Notes under the pieces: generated by a model
Databases searched by the model: none
What the model was told of the DNA's origin: nothing
The model's input: the letters and a program-made list of their open reading frames with translations, nothing else
Translations under genes and position numbers: made by a program
In this document: piece by piece, positions 25,325 to 36,537 of the stretch
Numbering within the stretch: the stretch's first letter is position 1
Layout of the letters: every line of letters starts with the position of its first letter
Source: Neurospora crassa OR74A
Taxonomy: Eukaryota; Ascomycota; Sordariomycetes; Sordariales; Sordariaceae
Assembly (NCBI RefSeq): GCF_000182925.2
Contig: NC_026501.1
Span: forward strand, 6,799,917 to 6,863,916
DNA length: 64,000 bases
Direction of reading: 5' to 3'

Positions 25325-27284
25325 CTAGGAAGACTTTGGTTGCTCTTCTCTCGCTTCCGCTTGCTGTTGATCCGACGGCTCCCCTCCTTCCGCTTGCTCC
25401 TCCTCTCTTGCTGCAGTCTCCTCCTCCTCCTCTTTTGCCGCTTCCGAAGTATCGGGTTTTGTGACTTCTGTCGTCGAGCTGCTAGCCTCCGCAGTGTTTG
25501 TGCCAGCCTTATCCTCCGTTCGCTGTCTCTTGTGTGTACTGCCGAGCTCCGAATCATCGTGCTCCGCCTCTCGCTTAGGGCTCGGTGGGACTGATTTCTC
25601 CGCATCGCAGCTGCCGCTCTCTAAAGCGGTGGTGGCCGTCGTCGTCGTCGTTGTCGTCGTGCCATCTGCTTGCGCACTCCTACTAGCTTCTGTTGCTGGT
25701 GGTGACTGTAGCCTCCTACCTACAGCAGCCTCAACGTCAAGCGCACTCATGTCCACTTCGCCTGTATGTGACAAGACAATGCTGCTCCTCGCGCTCTGGG
25801 GCCCGGTATCCTCTGGTCCAATCTCCTGTGGACCGCGAGCATGGGGCACCTCCTCTTCCTGCTCCTCCTCATGATCCGAGTTCTCACCCATCACAATGTC
25901 TTCGTCCACCGATGAACCTGTAGTAGTAGCAGTAGCTGAAGGACCTTCGCCAGGGGCGGCAGCGCTGAGGGGCGTAGTCTGAGCAGCCGTGTAGCCCTGG
26001 GCAGTGTTGTTGTCGTTGTTCCCGCCAGTAACCTGACTAACGGGCACAACGCCCGCGCGCTGTTCCTGCCTGAGCAACTCTCCTTGTGTGACGCCTCGCT
26101 GTGGCTGCTGTGAGAGACCCAGCAGGCCACCGCCAGCTCCGATAGAGGGAATCCCGTTGACCGAGATGGATACCGTCTCTATGCTTCCCATGCCGTTGGG
26201 GCCCTCAATCATCTCGGTGCTCTCCTTACGAACCTGCGGATTGACGGAGCTCTGGGCGAAGGTGATGTGGCTGTACTGCTGCGCGAGAGCTCGCTGCTGC
26301 TGTTCGTGCTGCGTGTTGGGGTCGGACGCCCCGCTGGCTGATAAGGGTGACGAGCTGCCTGCGTCACTTATGCTTCCGTCGTCATCACCGCCTTCGCCGT
26401 TGGCCCTTCGAGTCAACCACGGGATGGGGGTAAGCAGCGCGCCGCCCAGGGCCTCGTCAGATCCGATATTATTCGCCGCGGAAAGGCTGGGAGCGCCCTT
26501 GTCCACAACAGGACCTCCGTTGGACATCATACCGCTCAGGTCTGGGATCGCGGGCGGTAATGGGTATAGGTTTGCTCCACTGGTGACGTGGACAACGCGG
26601 TCGAGCGCATTCAGGTAGCCTACGACGCTCCTGTACTGAGGGCGCGGCTTGAGGACCAGCTCGGCGAGGCGCTGAATGGTATGCGGCGGGTAGTCGGGGA
26701 AGTTGGCAGTCAGATGGGATGTAACGCCGTTCAACATTTCGGCCACGGGGACAGGAAGGACTGGCTGTTGTGCCTGGGACATCTCGGTCGTCGCATTGGG
26801 GTTTGGCGAGGGCGCTTTGGGCGGCGAGGAAGCAACATGGTCGCCAGCAGGTGGGCGTGGCGCTGACGTTGGGGCATCGTTCTCCTTGTTGTTGGTCTCT
26901 TGCGAACTGAGCGGCGTATCGATCGGGTCGGACGAGGAGGGGAGCGGGGTGAGGAAGCGCGAGGACGAAGGTCGGGCGGGCGGTTGGGGCGAAGGAATGT
27001 CGGGGATGGGGAATTCAGTATGGGCAATCTAGAGGTGGGGGAACGGGCTAGGTTAGCTAGCTGTCGTTGATAATGAAAGCTGTGGCTTTTGCTTGCCTTC
27101 TCAATGCGCGAGACTACGATGGGCAACAACTTGGGCCAGCACGAACTGAGATGATTGACCAAGGGCCGTCAGTACAAGGATGCACACAAGATTCAGTCAG
27201 CATAGTAACATACTAGTCCATAGAGCCATCCTGGGCGACCCTGGCCAGGATGTCGTCGGCAACTTCAGCATCCATCTCGGACAT
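25325..27284 (-). CDS. psy4: Protein phosphatase 4 regulatory subunit 2 (PPP4R2/Psy4)
   Basis: Three exons: 27284-27214, 27145-27097 and 27028-25325, giving 607 aa. The reconstructed N-terminus reads VADDILARVAQDGSMDYS, WPKLLPIVVSRIEKI and HTEFPIPDIP. It parallels the human PPP4R2 segment with LCHVAKTGETMIQW and FKLEKVMDDF. Downstream, PPHTIQRLAELVLKPRPQYR followed by ALDRVVHVTS matches the family core (FTIQRLCELLTDP..., GVEKNVMVVS). The remaining 400 residues are acidic, Ser/Thr/Gln-rich and probably disordered, also typical. PP4R2 targets the PP4 catalytic subunit, for example to gamma-H2AX after DNA damage. That makes it a functional relative of the convergent rad50, though adjacency is probably chance. 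Intron 2 (27096-27029) appears to use a GC donor (AAG|GCAAGC) with a CTAAC branch site. That reading alone keeps the family frame. Confidence 0.88.
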
Positions 27285-30200
27285 GATGTCGTTCTTCGAA
27301 GGCGTGTTTTGGTCCGTCGTGGATGAAATGTCAAGGTGACAAGGGAATTGCGGTTGCCAGGCGACGCGAACTGCAGTGGAGCTTGGCCGCACCGTGTAAG
27401 TGGAACCGGTACCAATGCAGCGGTTGTACCAGTCGTGCCACTGCCATGACTTTAGTTCCTCGGGCCCTCTGCCATCCTACGAAACTTCCTGGTATTGGAT
27501 TGGACTGTTTTATTCTGCACGATGGTTTGTTACCGGCTGTTAAGCAACTTGAAGCATATGAATAAGTTCCATGAGCATTGAGGGAGAACCAGCGGGGAGT
27601 GCCCATGTTCTCAGTCTCAACTTCGTTCAGTTTGCCCATACAGTCTCAAGTTGGCACTGTGCAAGCTGCTGCTTGGTACTTGCTTCATTGGCTGTTTGCC
27701 AGTTCGAGTGTCATTGCAAGTCACTGTTGAATGACAAGGTCTTTTGAGTTTCGTCAAAATCAGAATGTGAATATCTTTAGATTCCAGATCTCTTTGTGCA
27801 TCCCAAAAACGCCCTATGTAGTATTGAAGACATAGCCTTGGCGGCATGGCTGCTACGCCTCCGAGGCTCATGGTTCGGCGTCTCCGCTATGGCATCTCTT
27901 GGGTACGTTATATGTACATTATGGGCGCCGAAGTGACACAAGTGCGGCTGGGGACCTATCGATGGCATTTCTCGCTGCCAATTTAAACTCGAGTCTGTTA
28001 CTTTACTTCATATGGAAGGGCGGGCGGGGGTGGTTGCAGTCCAGAATCGGGCATACATGCAATACATCAGACACGATTTGGATGTGTGCGTCCAACGTCC
28101 TGATAGATCGCCCATCATTTACCGGATTCAATGACCACCATCGTCGACCAGAGCAACATCAACATCCAAAATAGCATCGTGATGGAGCCGCCAACGCAAT
28201 GACGGACAGTATAACTTGTACACTAGGGCCGGGAGAAGGCTGGCTCGGCTCAATTACTGCACTCCATCGTCATCGGGCTGCATGAAGGTGTGGGACAATG
28301 TGGCTCAGCGACCCTCCTCACGAGTCAAAAAAGGGGAATGAATGCGGTGGGGCCTTGGTGGTCTTTGTTAGGGGCTCGGATTTTGGTGTTGCTCTGCGAG
28401 ACAGAGAGAGCCTAGGCGGGATAGAATGTTCGGTAGCTTGTGCACCCATCAATCAATGTTCACCTCCTTGTATTCGTCGGGTTCCTTGTATAGTATTGTG
28501 TGTATGATTCCCAGGCAAAGTGTCGCTGGAGACTCCAGCTCAGTCCTAGGCATCTTGAGAAGTCGTGATCTTGGACAGATTTGCTCGCTAAGCGCACGGC
28601 TTCGTACCTCTACCGCGTCACTCCATACCTGACATTCAAAAGGAGTTGTACAAGCAGTACCTAACTGAAGCTTCATGGCTTCCACTTGGAGCTGAGGTCG
28701 GCCACTGAGAGAATCGGGAAACTACCTCTACCTGTACATAAGGTATAGCACAATCTGACCCTTTTGGCAAGACGGGACGAGCCTGCCGTGCCAACCCAAT
28801 GTCTCGTGTTAGCGCGCTCAGCAAGCTTTTCAGCGAGCCCTTAACGAGATTAACCCCGGCTTGGCAAGGCACTGCCCCGAGCGCAGCTGAGGCATTCTTG
28901 AGAATTGTGCTCCTGTTCTGTAATGTACCTCTTGCGGGCATGGTGGTGACAGCGAGAGAGGCTGATGTGCATTCAGACTTCCCGTCGGACTTGTATGTAC
29001 AACATGTGGATGCGCCGCGGCCGCTAGTGCGAGAAAGGGCTGATCGGTGCACATTGCATTGCACGACAAAAAGAAGAAAAGAGGCCGCTGGCTGAGTGGT
29101 GGCTCTCCTTCATCGCTACGAGAGGTTCTCCTGGCTTAGAGGTCAAGCTTAGTTCCTTCCTAGGTGTCTGACACTGGCACCCAATCCCGCCGCCGTCTGC
29201 CACACACTGTTCCCATATCCGACACTACACTACCTACCTACTTACCTCTAGCCCAGAGGTACTCATATGAGCACATCCTTGGTGGCCCTGGCAGGTGTCC
29301 ACAAACCCTGTGGGCTGGCTCCTGCATGCACTGCCGTTCGGGCGAAAAAGAACGAGACCCCGGATTTCTAGTCCGTGATGGAGCGTTTCCTTAGCTATAC
29401 ACGTGTACCCACCTCCAACAGCAGTCTTACACGCAGTGCGTAGTGTACAATAATATCCGTCATCCCACCTACCTACTACCTACACCTACCTAGTCACTCG
29501 TTTCTCCTCTTTGATCGATAGTCCTTCGTTTCTTCATTTCTTTCCTTGTCACGCGATCCCTTCCCCGTCCACAGACCGTCCACCCGGCCGCTCACTCCAG
29601 TCCTGCCCGCCCTCAAACATCGCTTTGCGCTCGACGGGAGATTCTGATTTTCACCCGACGCGCCAGCTCAACGCCTCGACTCGACAATCCGCCGGCCCGG
29701 CTGATGCCCCCCCTTGCCTCCCCAAGGCCCCCTACCACGTTGGCCTCGCACGTCGCCTGGTTGGGTATAGCTCGGCCTTAAACCACCCCTACGGGACAAT
29801 CCGCCCTTTAGAAGGAATCTCAGGCGCAACTTGGAAACGAACTCCCTGTCACCCTCGAACACAACTCAACTCCTCCTCGTGTTTCAGAACGGCCACGGCC
29901 TCCAACCTGCGAAGCACGATTCCCCTGACAAAGTGACGGCAACCCATTCCGTTGTCGACATCTGCGTCTTTTCATTCGTTTGTCAAATCGTCTCGCCCTG
30001 AGCAACACCGGTTGAGGCGCACCCGTCTGTCGCATCGTCGCCGAGCCTCCGCAACATTTCCTGTCCCGCGTCGACCGACGACAAAGAAGCCACTTAGCTT
30101 TGGTCTTCCCCGCTGAACCGTTCCCGACGATACACTTTATCCCTTTTCGACATAATCCCACTTGCTGCGCACAACAGCATCTACTCGACCTTTCAAATTT

Positions 30201-30372
30201 AACCCCCCTCCTCGGATTTTTGGTCCACGCCGTCCGGCTCCTGTACGGGGAGTCGTCAGAACCGCCCGTCCTGGCTAGCCGCCTAGAGATCCGCCGGTCC
30301 TACTTGGCCGGTTCGCACCCAATCCTTAGTTTCGACGCTTCGGATAACGCAGCTCAATACCGCGATACCCTC
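27285..30372. other. 3.1-kb divergent intergenic region
   Basis: This holds the promoters of the PP4R2 gene (minus) and of the membrane protein (plus). CTACCTACCTA-type short repeats cluster near 29225-29265 and 29460-29495. The last 850 bp are CT-rich leader-like DNA. No tRNA, motif-bearing open frame or transposon relic was recognised. Open frames of up to about 140 codons exist but are typical background. Confidence 0.45.
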
Positions 30373-31578
30373 ATGGCTCAGAACATCGCTTCACGCCCCA
30401 AGAAGGGCGTCTTTGACTTTCTCGAGTCTAGATGGGCAAAGTTTTTTTTCGCCATTGTCGCTCTACAGGCTATTATTGGTGTGACGTTCGAATCGTGAGT
30501 GGTGGCATTTGGTTCCTTTGGTCGTCTCGTGACTGGAAACTAACCGCCAACAGATATATTTTCGGCAGATTCCAGGACAGCCTTGAGGACTACACGACTG
30601 GCGAAAATGAGGAACGCGATGCGCAGTACATGACGATACCGACGTTCTTGGCCTTGTTCATCTTCGGTTTCCTCTACGTCCTGTTTCTTACGTGGGATGC
30701 TTTGCGCTGGAAGAACACCATTCAGATCATTGGGCTATGCATCGCCAACCTCGCGCTCTTTGTCTATACGATTCTTCAGATCGATCAGATTGATAGATCG
30801 ATTAGTAAGCTCCAATTGGCTGGTATTTTTCGGCCTCTTGAAGTTCATGAAGCGGTATGGCACGCCTGCGCGCCCTTCCTTTATACCATCCCCCCTGTCA
30901 TTGGCGTCGCCACTGTTGCTATGAGCGCGTGCGCCTGGCAACTTTATCAGGAGTTTGCGTGGGATATCTTGAAGCAGATTGGTGCCGATTATCGCATGAA
31001 GAAGCGATTTCTTCACTATCAGGTTTGTGCCAGATCTTTCCTGCCGCCAAAAAGGAGTCCATCAGTTGTTAACAACCCATTGCCAGATTTTTATCGCATT
31101 GCTCAAGTTTGATTTCTTCTTCTTCCTGGGCTTCACAATCCAGTTCCTGGTTGTTGTAACCGGCAAGACAAGCATCGAACTCGGTCTTACCGCTGCCGCG
31201 ATTCCCGTCACCATTATCATCCTGCTTTGCGCCGCCTTCTTCACGCAGCGCGAAAACCGCGTTGGAATGTACGCAGTGATCCTGCTCTTCTTTGGTGGTC
31301 TTGCCTATTTCTTGTTCAAGCTTGTCCGCATTTACTCGAAAAGTCATGGCTGGCATTACACGCCCGTTAAGCGCTCCCTTACCGCGTTCGCCGTTATGAC
31401 CATCCTCCTGATTCTCATCACCATCGCCAACGCGTTCATCTGCACGAGCAACTTTGGCAATGGACTCAAGACGCACTTGGTCAAGCCCCAGGGTAGGGAC
31501 CCGGAAAAGGATGACATCAACTCATTCCAGATGACGGATCAGAAACCCAAACTGACGACTCGGATGACAATCGACTGA
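30373..31578 (+). CDS. Multi-pass membrane protein, UPF0658 Golgi apparatus type
   Basis: Three exons, 30373-30494, 30554-31022 and 31087-31578, give 360 aa with all junctions in frame. The start codon at 30373 begins MAQNIASRPKKGVFDFLESRW. The open frame continues upstream but reads as leader. About seven hydrophobic segments are visible, including FFFAIVALQAIIGVTF, FLALFIFGFLYVLFL, TIQIIGLCIANLALFVY, FDFFFFLGFTIQFLVVV, AAIPVTIIILLCAAFF, AVILLFFGGLAYFLF and FAVMTILLILITIANAF. The C-terminus is short, charged and cytosolic-looking. This matches the uncharacterised fungal family typified by a fission-yeast Golgi membrane protein (UPF0658). Its biochemical role is unknown to me. The conserved ISKLQLAGIFRPLEVHE loop sits between TM segments 3 and 4. 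Confidence 0.85.
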
Positions 31579-33542
31579 GTGGGGGAGGCGGAAATAGAGA
31601 ATAAAGAACGAGACGAGCAAGACGCGACAAAGGAAGCATAAAAGTTGGTTGTGGACTTTTTGAACATCTTTTGGATGCGTTTCGCGAGCGGCGAAAGAGT
31701 TTCCGTCAGAGCAGGATTATCTGACATGACCATTGCCAATTGATGACATTTACGACCAAATTAAAGGAGGGGAAGGTGTGAAGGAACACCATATGGCATG
31801 ATATGAATGCGCATAGTTGGAGAGGGAGGGAAACAAAGGCCATTTGCGCGCGTCTCCGGAGAGTTTTTTTTTTGATATCAAGAGGATTTATTATTGTTTT
31901 GGCGGATACCTGGGATGGATAACGCACATCCTAATTTTTTTTTATACTTTATATGGTTCCCCCCTCCCCCCCCCTTCTTTTCGTTAACTGTTTTTTTTTT
32001 TCTCTTCGATGTCTTATTCACACGAGCCTAGAATGGTGTGCGTGATCTGTTTGCAAATGCTTCTAGGGAAAAAAAATGAAGCAGAGGCGTTTTACAGTTG
32101 CAAACCTTCCATCATATTGAGGGTAAATGGCCAACGGAGGTTTTGCAAATGATTTCTGGGTTTTACAGATTGCACAAAAGTCACGAGGTATCCTATTTTG
32201 GTCCTTGCCAAGGGTGATTCCCACGTCATCGAAAAGACGATGGCATCGCTTCTAGTTACAGTGTATATGCATAAGATACCTACATATACCATCCATTGAT
32301 GTGGACTACATTTGCTCCCATGTTCGTTGCATACCGCTTTGTCTATATGCTGTTTCAGATGTTGTTCCTATGTGACCCCCAATTTTGAGACATAACCTTG
32401 AGACATAACCGCTGGCACAGCACGTAGAATCAGAACCTGATGCGTCAAAAGACTCGAAGAAACTAATGAGACATCAAATATGGAGAAGTAAGAAGCTAGA
32501 ATGCACATGGGTGGGAAAAGGTTCACATGTTTAATGACAGATGACTATGGGATGGAAAACCAACTTAAGAACCCCTCACCCCCCCATATGGTAACATAAG
32601 GAGCTGACAGGTGCTGAAGTTTGTACCATCACAACCCTCACGCAAAACACTGGCAGCCCACGACACATGGTCAACAGGAGTGGCATAAGGGCCGAGTGGA
32701 TACTACTTACGACCTAGACAGTTGTCTTCTTGGATTTATTGGATCATGCGCTTGCTCATTCCAGTTGTTTGGTATAAAGGTATAATACGTAGTTCGCTTC
32801 CCTAAGCCACCAAATCCAGGACGTACGAGAGAGTAAGTGACCTGTACCCTATTGATCCCATACCAGCGCAGCCTTGATTGTATACTGGAAATCCAGCACC
32901 GCCATCCTTCTTCACGACGTGACAAATCTATTACGATAGTAATGCTTATGTGCGTGTGCGTGTGCGTGTTGAGAGTATGTCTTCGTCAATAGCAATAAAC
33001 TGTCATACCCCCCCCCCCCCCCCCCCCCCCTCCCGCTGTTCCGGGCTGCATGTGAAAAAACCACAAAACAAAACGAAACAAAAAAGAAAAGAAAAAAAAG
33101 AAAACTCAAGTTCAGGATGTGAAGAAAACCAGAACAAGGTCCTTAAAAAAAGAGAGGAAAAAATAATAAAAGAAAGAAAGCTCTTTACTACAACCATCAT
33201 ACCACGATAATGGCAATAGAGGGATGCAAAGTATTTAGGAAGCTCTCCTCAGCTTGTATGGGATCGGGATGGACGCATAGCTTGAAACCGCCGACGATGA
33301 ATTCGCGAGGAGGCACTTTGGACCAGCCTTAACCTCCCAAGCTCATCCCACCGGGTTTGCCTACCCACAAACGTGAGGCCGTCAGACAAGGATCGTCGTC
33401 GTCGTAGAGCTCTCTGGAGGAAATCCAAGTTCATGCCACCCAATGTGGGCGTGGCGAGCCCAGAAATACTATTTCTACCAGTACTGCTACTACTCCCCGT
33501 CCACTGCTCCCGAGTTAAAGACAAATCGACATAATGCCCCCC
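31579..33542. other. 2-kb AT-rich intergenic region between convergent genes
   Basis: The 3' flanks of the membrane-protein gene and of the RMD5-type gene meet here. The DNA is rich in T- and A-runs, with a 23-bp poly-C tract at 33008-33030 and an A-rich purine tract at 33052-33180. No coding sequence is supported. Confidence 0.5.
33008..33030. repeat. Poly-C homopolymer (23 bp)
   Basis: A pure C run in the 3' flank of the RMD5-type gene, next to an A/G-only tract of roughly 100 bp. Length is approximate. Confidence 0.9.
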
Positions 33543-34995
33543 CTAAATCATGATGCGTCTGGCATCCTTCTCCAACCCCTCGGCCGGACAATACGGACAC
33601 TTGAAGCGCGTTCCCTTCAGCAGCCTCTGCAACGTCTCCTTGGCCAGCACGTGTCCGCAAGGTATCATCATGGGCGGGTTTTGTTCCGTGGTCTGCTCCT
33701 TGGAGACTGGACAGACAAAGATGGAATGGTAGAGCATGCGTTCGGGGAGCGGGGTCTCGAAGGCTAGTTCGTTTGTCGTTGTCCACTCGGTTCCCTTGGC
33801 TCGGGTGGCTTGTTGGTACTTCATCAGGAGTGGGAGAGCCAGCGCGCCGGCTGTTACGGCCACGTATAAGGGGGATTCGGCTGACAAGCCCAAGAGGCTG
33901 CAGAACTCGCGCGTAAAGGACGAGGCCACGTCCGCAAAGGCGGTTTCTGTGGAGAAGGTGTGCCTGTAGGGCGACTCGGAAAGGTTGCGAGCGTAGATCT
34001 GCGCGTTGGCGAGCTGTTGGATCTCGCCAATGTAGCGGTTGCCGAACCGCCAGAAGTTTTGTTGGGCGTACAAGAGTGCTCCTGCTGTACCGTTGAGCTC
34101 GTTGTCGGGCAGGCCGTTGACGCGGGGACCCTTGAAGAGCCAGACGTATTGCAGCCTGCTCAGTTCGAACTCGAGGTTGCTGCCGCGGGCTTCGAGCTCG
34201 CCCGAGTTGCTCCGGGCCCATTCTATTGCGGACAGTAGGTTCCGGGACTTGATGTCTTGTAGGATGGTGTACATCTGGGAGAATTTCGCTTCGAGTTCGT
34301 GGGATTGGAGGGAGGAGAGGTTCTGGAGCTGTCTGAAGCCCAAACCTGTTGCAGCGCCTTCAAGGGGGCTCATGTACTCGTCATCGTCGTCGTCTTCGTC
34401 ATCATCATCATCATCATCATCATCCCTGTCTTCATCCATTGGCTCGTCATCATAGTTATCGCTCGCGCTCACCTGGTCTTGACCCTCGACTACCGCGTTG
34501 GCGTTTTCAAGAGTTGCCGCGTCCCCCGTTTCCTCTATGAAAGTTGAGGCTACCGAGAACTGTCCCTCCCGCAGCAAATGCATAGAAATGGCACGATTTA
34601 TCAAGGATTCCTGGTCAGCCATGGCGTCATGTGTTGAGGGTAGGTCCTTGAGAGGAAAGTGCTTGTCCAGCGTCTTGCCCAGCTTCCTCTGAGTCGCTGT
34701 CACGCCTTTGAGATCGTCGTTTATTTTTTCAAAGCTTGATTTGATGGGGTTCTGAATTTTTGTGATGGACATGCTGGCTACGTGTGTGTCCATGCCTGTG
34801 TCTCTGTCAGTGTCACTCTCCCATGAGTGACTAGTGCTGAGCGTACGTACCACTTTGAACAATTTGGTCCTTCACCGAGGTGAGCATTTCAATGATGTTG
34901 TCGACCCTGTCTTCTGTCGCGGACAGACCTGGTGCCCGGTTGAGCCGGTCCAGTTCCTTCTGAAGAGCCTCCATGGCTGTTGTTTGTGCCGTCAT
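33543..34995 (-). CDS. rmd5: RMD5/GID2-type E3 ubiquitin ligase subunit (CTLH, degenerate RING)
   Basis: Two exons, 34995-34851 and 34795-33543, give 465 aa. The start MTAQTTAMEALQKELDRLN was taken at the first ATG. An internal ATG (MEAL...) with better context is possible. LisH-like helices (ESLINRAISMHLLREGQFSVASTF) are followed by a nearly pure Asp run. The CTLH region comes next (FSQMYTILQDIKSRNLLSAIEWA, SNLEFELSRLQYVWLF). The C-terminal degenerate RING is VCPVSKEQ...MIPCGHVLAKETLQRLL...FKCPYCPAEG. This is the order of yeast Rmd5/Gid2, the catalytic partner of Fyv10/Gid9 in the GID/CTLH ligase that destroys gluconeogenic enzymes. As in the family, several zinc ligands of a standard RING are missing. 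Location is cytosol and nucleus by family. Confidence 0.92.
34377..34434 (-). repeat. GAT/GAC trinucleotide repeat encoding an Asp run
   Basis: A CAT/CGT (plus-strand view) triplet tract inside the RMD5-type gene encodes a stretch of about 17 acidic residues, mostly Asp. Being triplet-based it can change length without a frameshift. Confidence 0.85.
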
Positions 34996-35397
34996 GTTAT
35001 CTAGATTCGTGTGCGTTGCTGTGATGATATGGAAAAGGAAAGCTGGTCAAACCGGAGTTATCTAGGCAGGCCAAGTGAGGGGGAAATGTGCATCATCTAC
35101 GCGGAAGGTGGTGAGATCAAAGTTCAGGACTGTGTGGCCTGGGTAGAGGATGTGGTTAAGATGGGAATAATGAACGTATAGTACATAGAAGGTAGTCCGG
35201 TGTTTGATTCAAAGATAAAGTGGAGGATTGGGTGGAAGAGTACCTCTACGGTGTCGTGGATGGCCGTACTTGGATTGCAAGGCACGCGCCTCACTCACTG
35301 AGTTTTGGTCATCAGCAGGTAGTAGGGAAGGTGTATGCAGTGTCACTTACAACAGTGCAAGTGCCGTGCCCCACAGCCAGTGACGTTTCGTTAACCG

Positions 35398-35735
35398 GGC
35401 GTAGGTAGGTTGGTTAGGTAGGTGCCTAAGTACCTGTAGAGGTAGCATTACCCCACCATACCGCAAAGACTCGGGGCGCTGTATGCTTACAGAACCTGGC
35501 CCGGAATATGCCTGGTTTCCTGGGATCCTAAAACCCAACGCCCCGAGTCTTTGCGGTACTAGAGGTAGCCCGATAGGTATCTCTACACTACCTAGGTACC
35601 TCTACCTACATAGAGGTAGTATAAGGGAAGGGAAGAGGTCCCGCTGTAGTGGGTAAGGACAGTGGCTAGGTAGCTCTAGAACTACACTACCTCTAGGAGG
35701 TCATGTGTGTCATGGCTAGAGGTACTTACCTATCT
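35398..35735. repeat. Island of TAGGTAGG / TAGAGGTAG short repeats
   Basis: Copies of TAGGTAGG, TAGAGGTAG, CTACCTCTA and CTACCTAGG are scattered in both orientations. Smaller versions of the same motif occur in other intergenic regions of this window (14073, 29225, 42636, 58250, 61150). The island is interrupted by the inverted-repeat element. The origin is unclear. Confidence 0.7.
35459..35558. mobile_element. Small TA-flanked inverted-repeat element (MITE-like)
   Basis: The ends 35459-35478 and 35539-35558 are perfect 20-bp inverted copies of each other (TACCGCAAAGACTCGGGGCG and its complement), separated by 60 bp of unique DNA. The outer TA on each side can be read as a TA target-site duplication around a 96-bp element with 18-bp terminal repeats. 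This is the form of a non-autonomous Tc1/mariner-type MITE. Its size recalls the roughly 98-bp Guest element described from Neurospora, but I cannot confirm identity. It carries no gene. The perfect ends suggest a fairly recent insertion, or a maintained hairpin. Confidence 0.6.
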
Positions 35736-36537
35736 GCGATGGTACCACGACATCTGAAGTCGAATGTTGAGGAACTCGCAACACGAAAGCATGCAACTCC
35801 TACCTAACAAAGGAAAGATGAAAACTTTTAGACGGATGGAACCCCGGCTCTTGGCAGGGTGCCTTTAGGTTGAGTTAGTTACACGTGTAGAGGTAGGAAT
35901 TGCAGAGCAGTAAGGTAGGTGACGCTCGGGACTTACAGTTCTGAAGGGGAAGAAGAGCCCTGGAATTCAGGGAACATCTGATGGAAGCTTCCTTCTTCGC
36001 CCTTTGCACTGCCAGGCAGGCACGTCCGGATGGCATGGATCCCTTTACTCACAACCATGTCTCCTCGATTTACCAATGCCGTGATCCCATCACATGCCAC
36101 CTTTACTTGTAGTGTGTGCACCAACTGCTTGTTAAAACACACCTACGTACCTCCAACAAAGTTGTATCTGGTCTACCATCCAGGACCGGCTGCCATCACC
36201 AGCTGTGCCCTTGAAAAGAAGGAGAGCATGACTGTTCGCTCACATTCATCACCCATCGGACGAGATTGTGAAAGACAACGGAGCCCTCACCGCCCCCCCA
36301 ACAGCCAAGAACCAAGCCGTTCCCTCCAACAAGACGGCAAGGAAATCCTGGCTCCACGATGAAACTCGTGTAGTCCATCCACGATTGGCGCCTGTACACA
36401 TGGTCCACCGCCCGTGTTGACACGCAGAGTTGGACATCCCCCAAGGACCCAGAGTTGGACCCAGGCCGGGAGCTAGGCTGTAAACCAGGGGGAATCCCAC
36501 GACCCGGATCGAGACCCCAGCGATCGCCTACGCGGCC

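Larger units (their letters stand above)
34996..36537. other. 1.5-kb intergenic region rich in TAGGTA/TACCTA motifs, with an inverted-repeat element
   Basis: This is the divergent promoter region of the RMD5-type gene (minus) and the STB6-like gene (plus). Between 35398 and 35735 it is packed with TAGGTAGG, GAGGTAG and their complements, and it contains the 100-bp inverted-repeat element at 35459-35558. A further isolated GAGGTAGG lies near 35890. No gene is supported. Confidence 0.5.

Noticed and set aside
30100-30372. 91-codon in-frame extension of the UPF0658-type membrane protein
   Set aside because: It is open by chance, lacks an ATG at its beginning and is CT-rich leader DNA. The ATG at 30373 starts directly before the conserved first segment.
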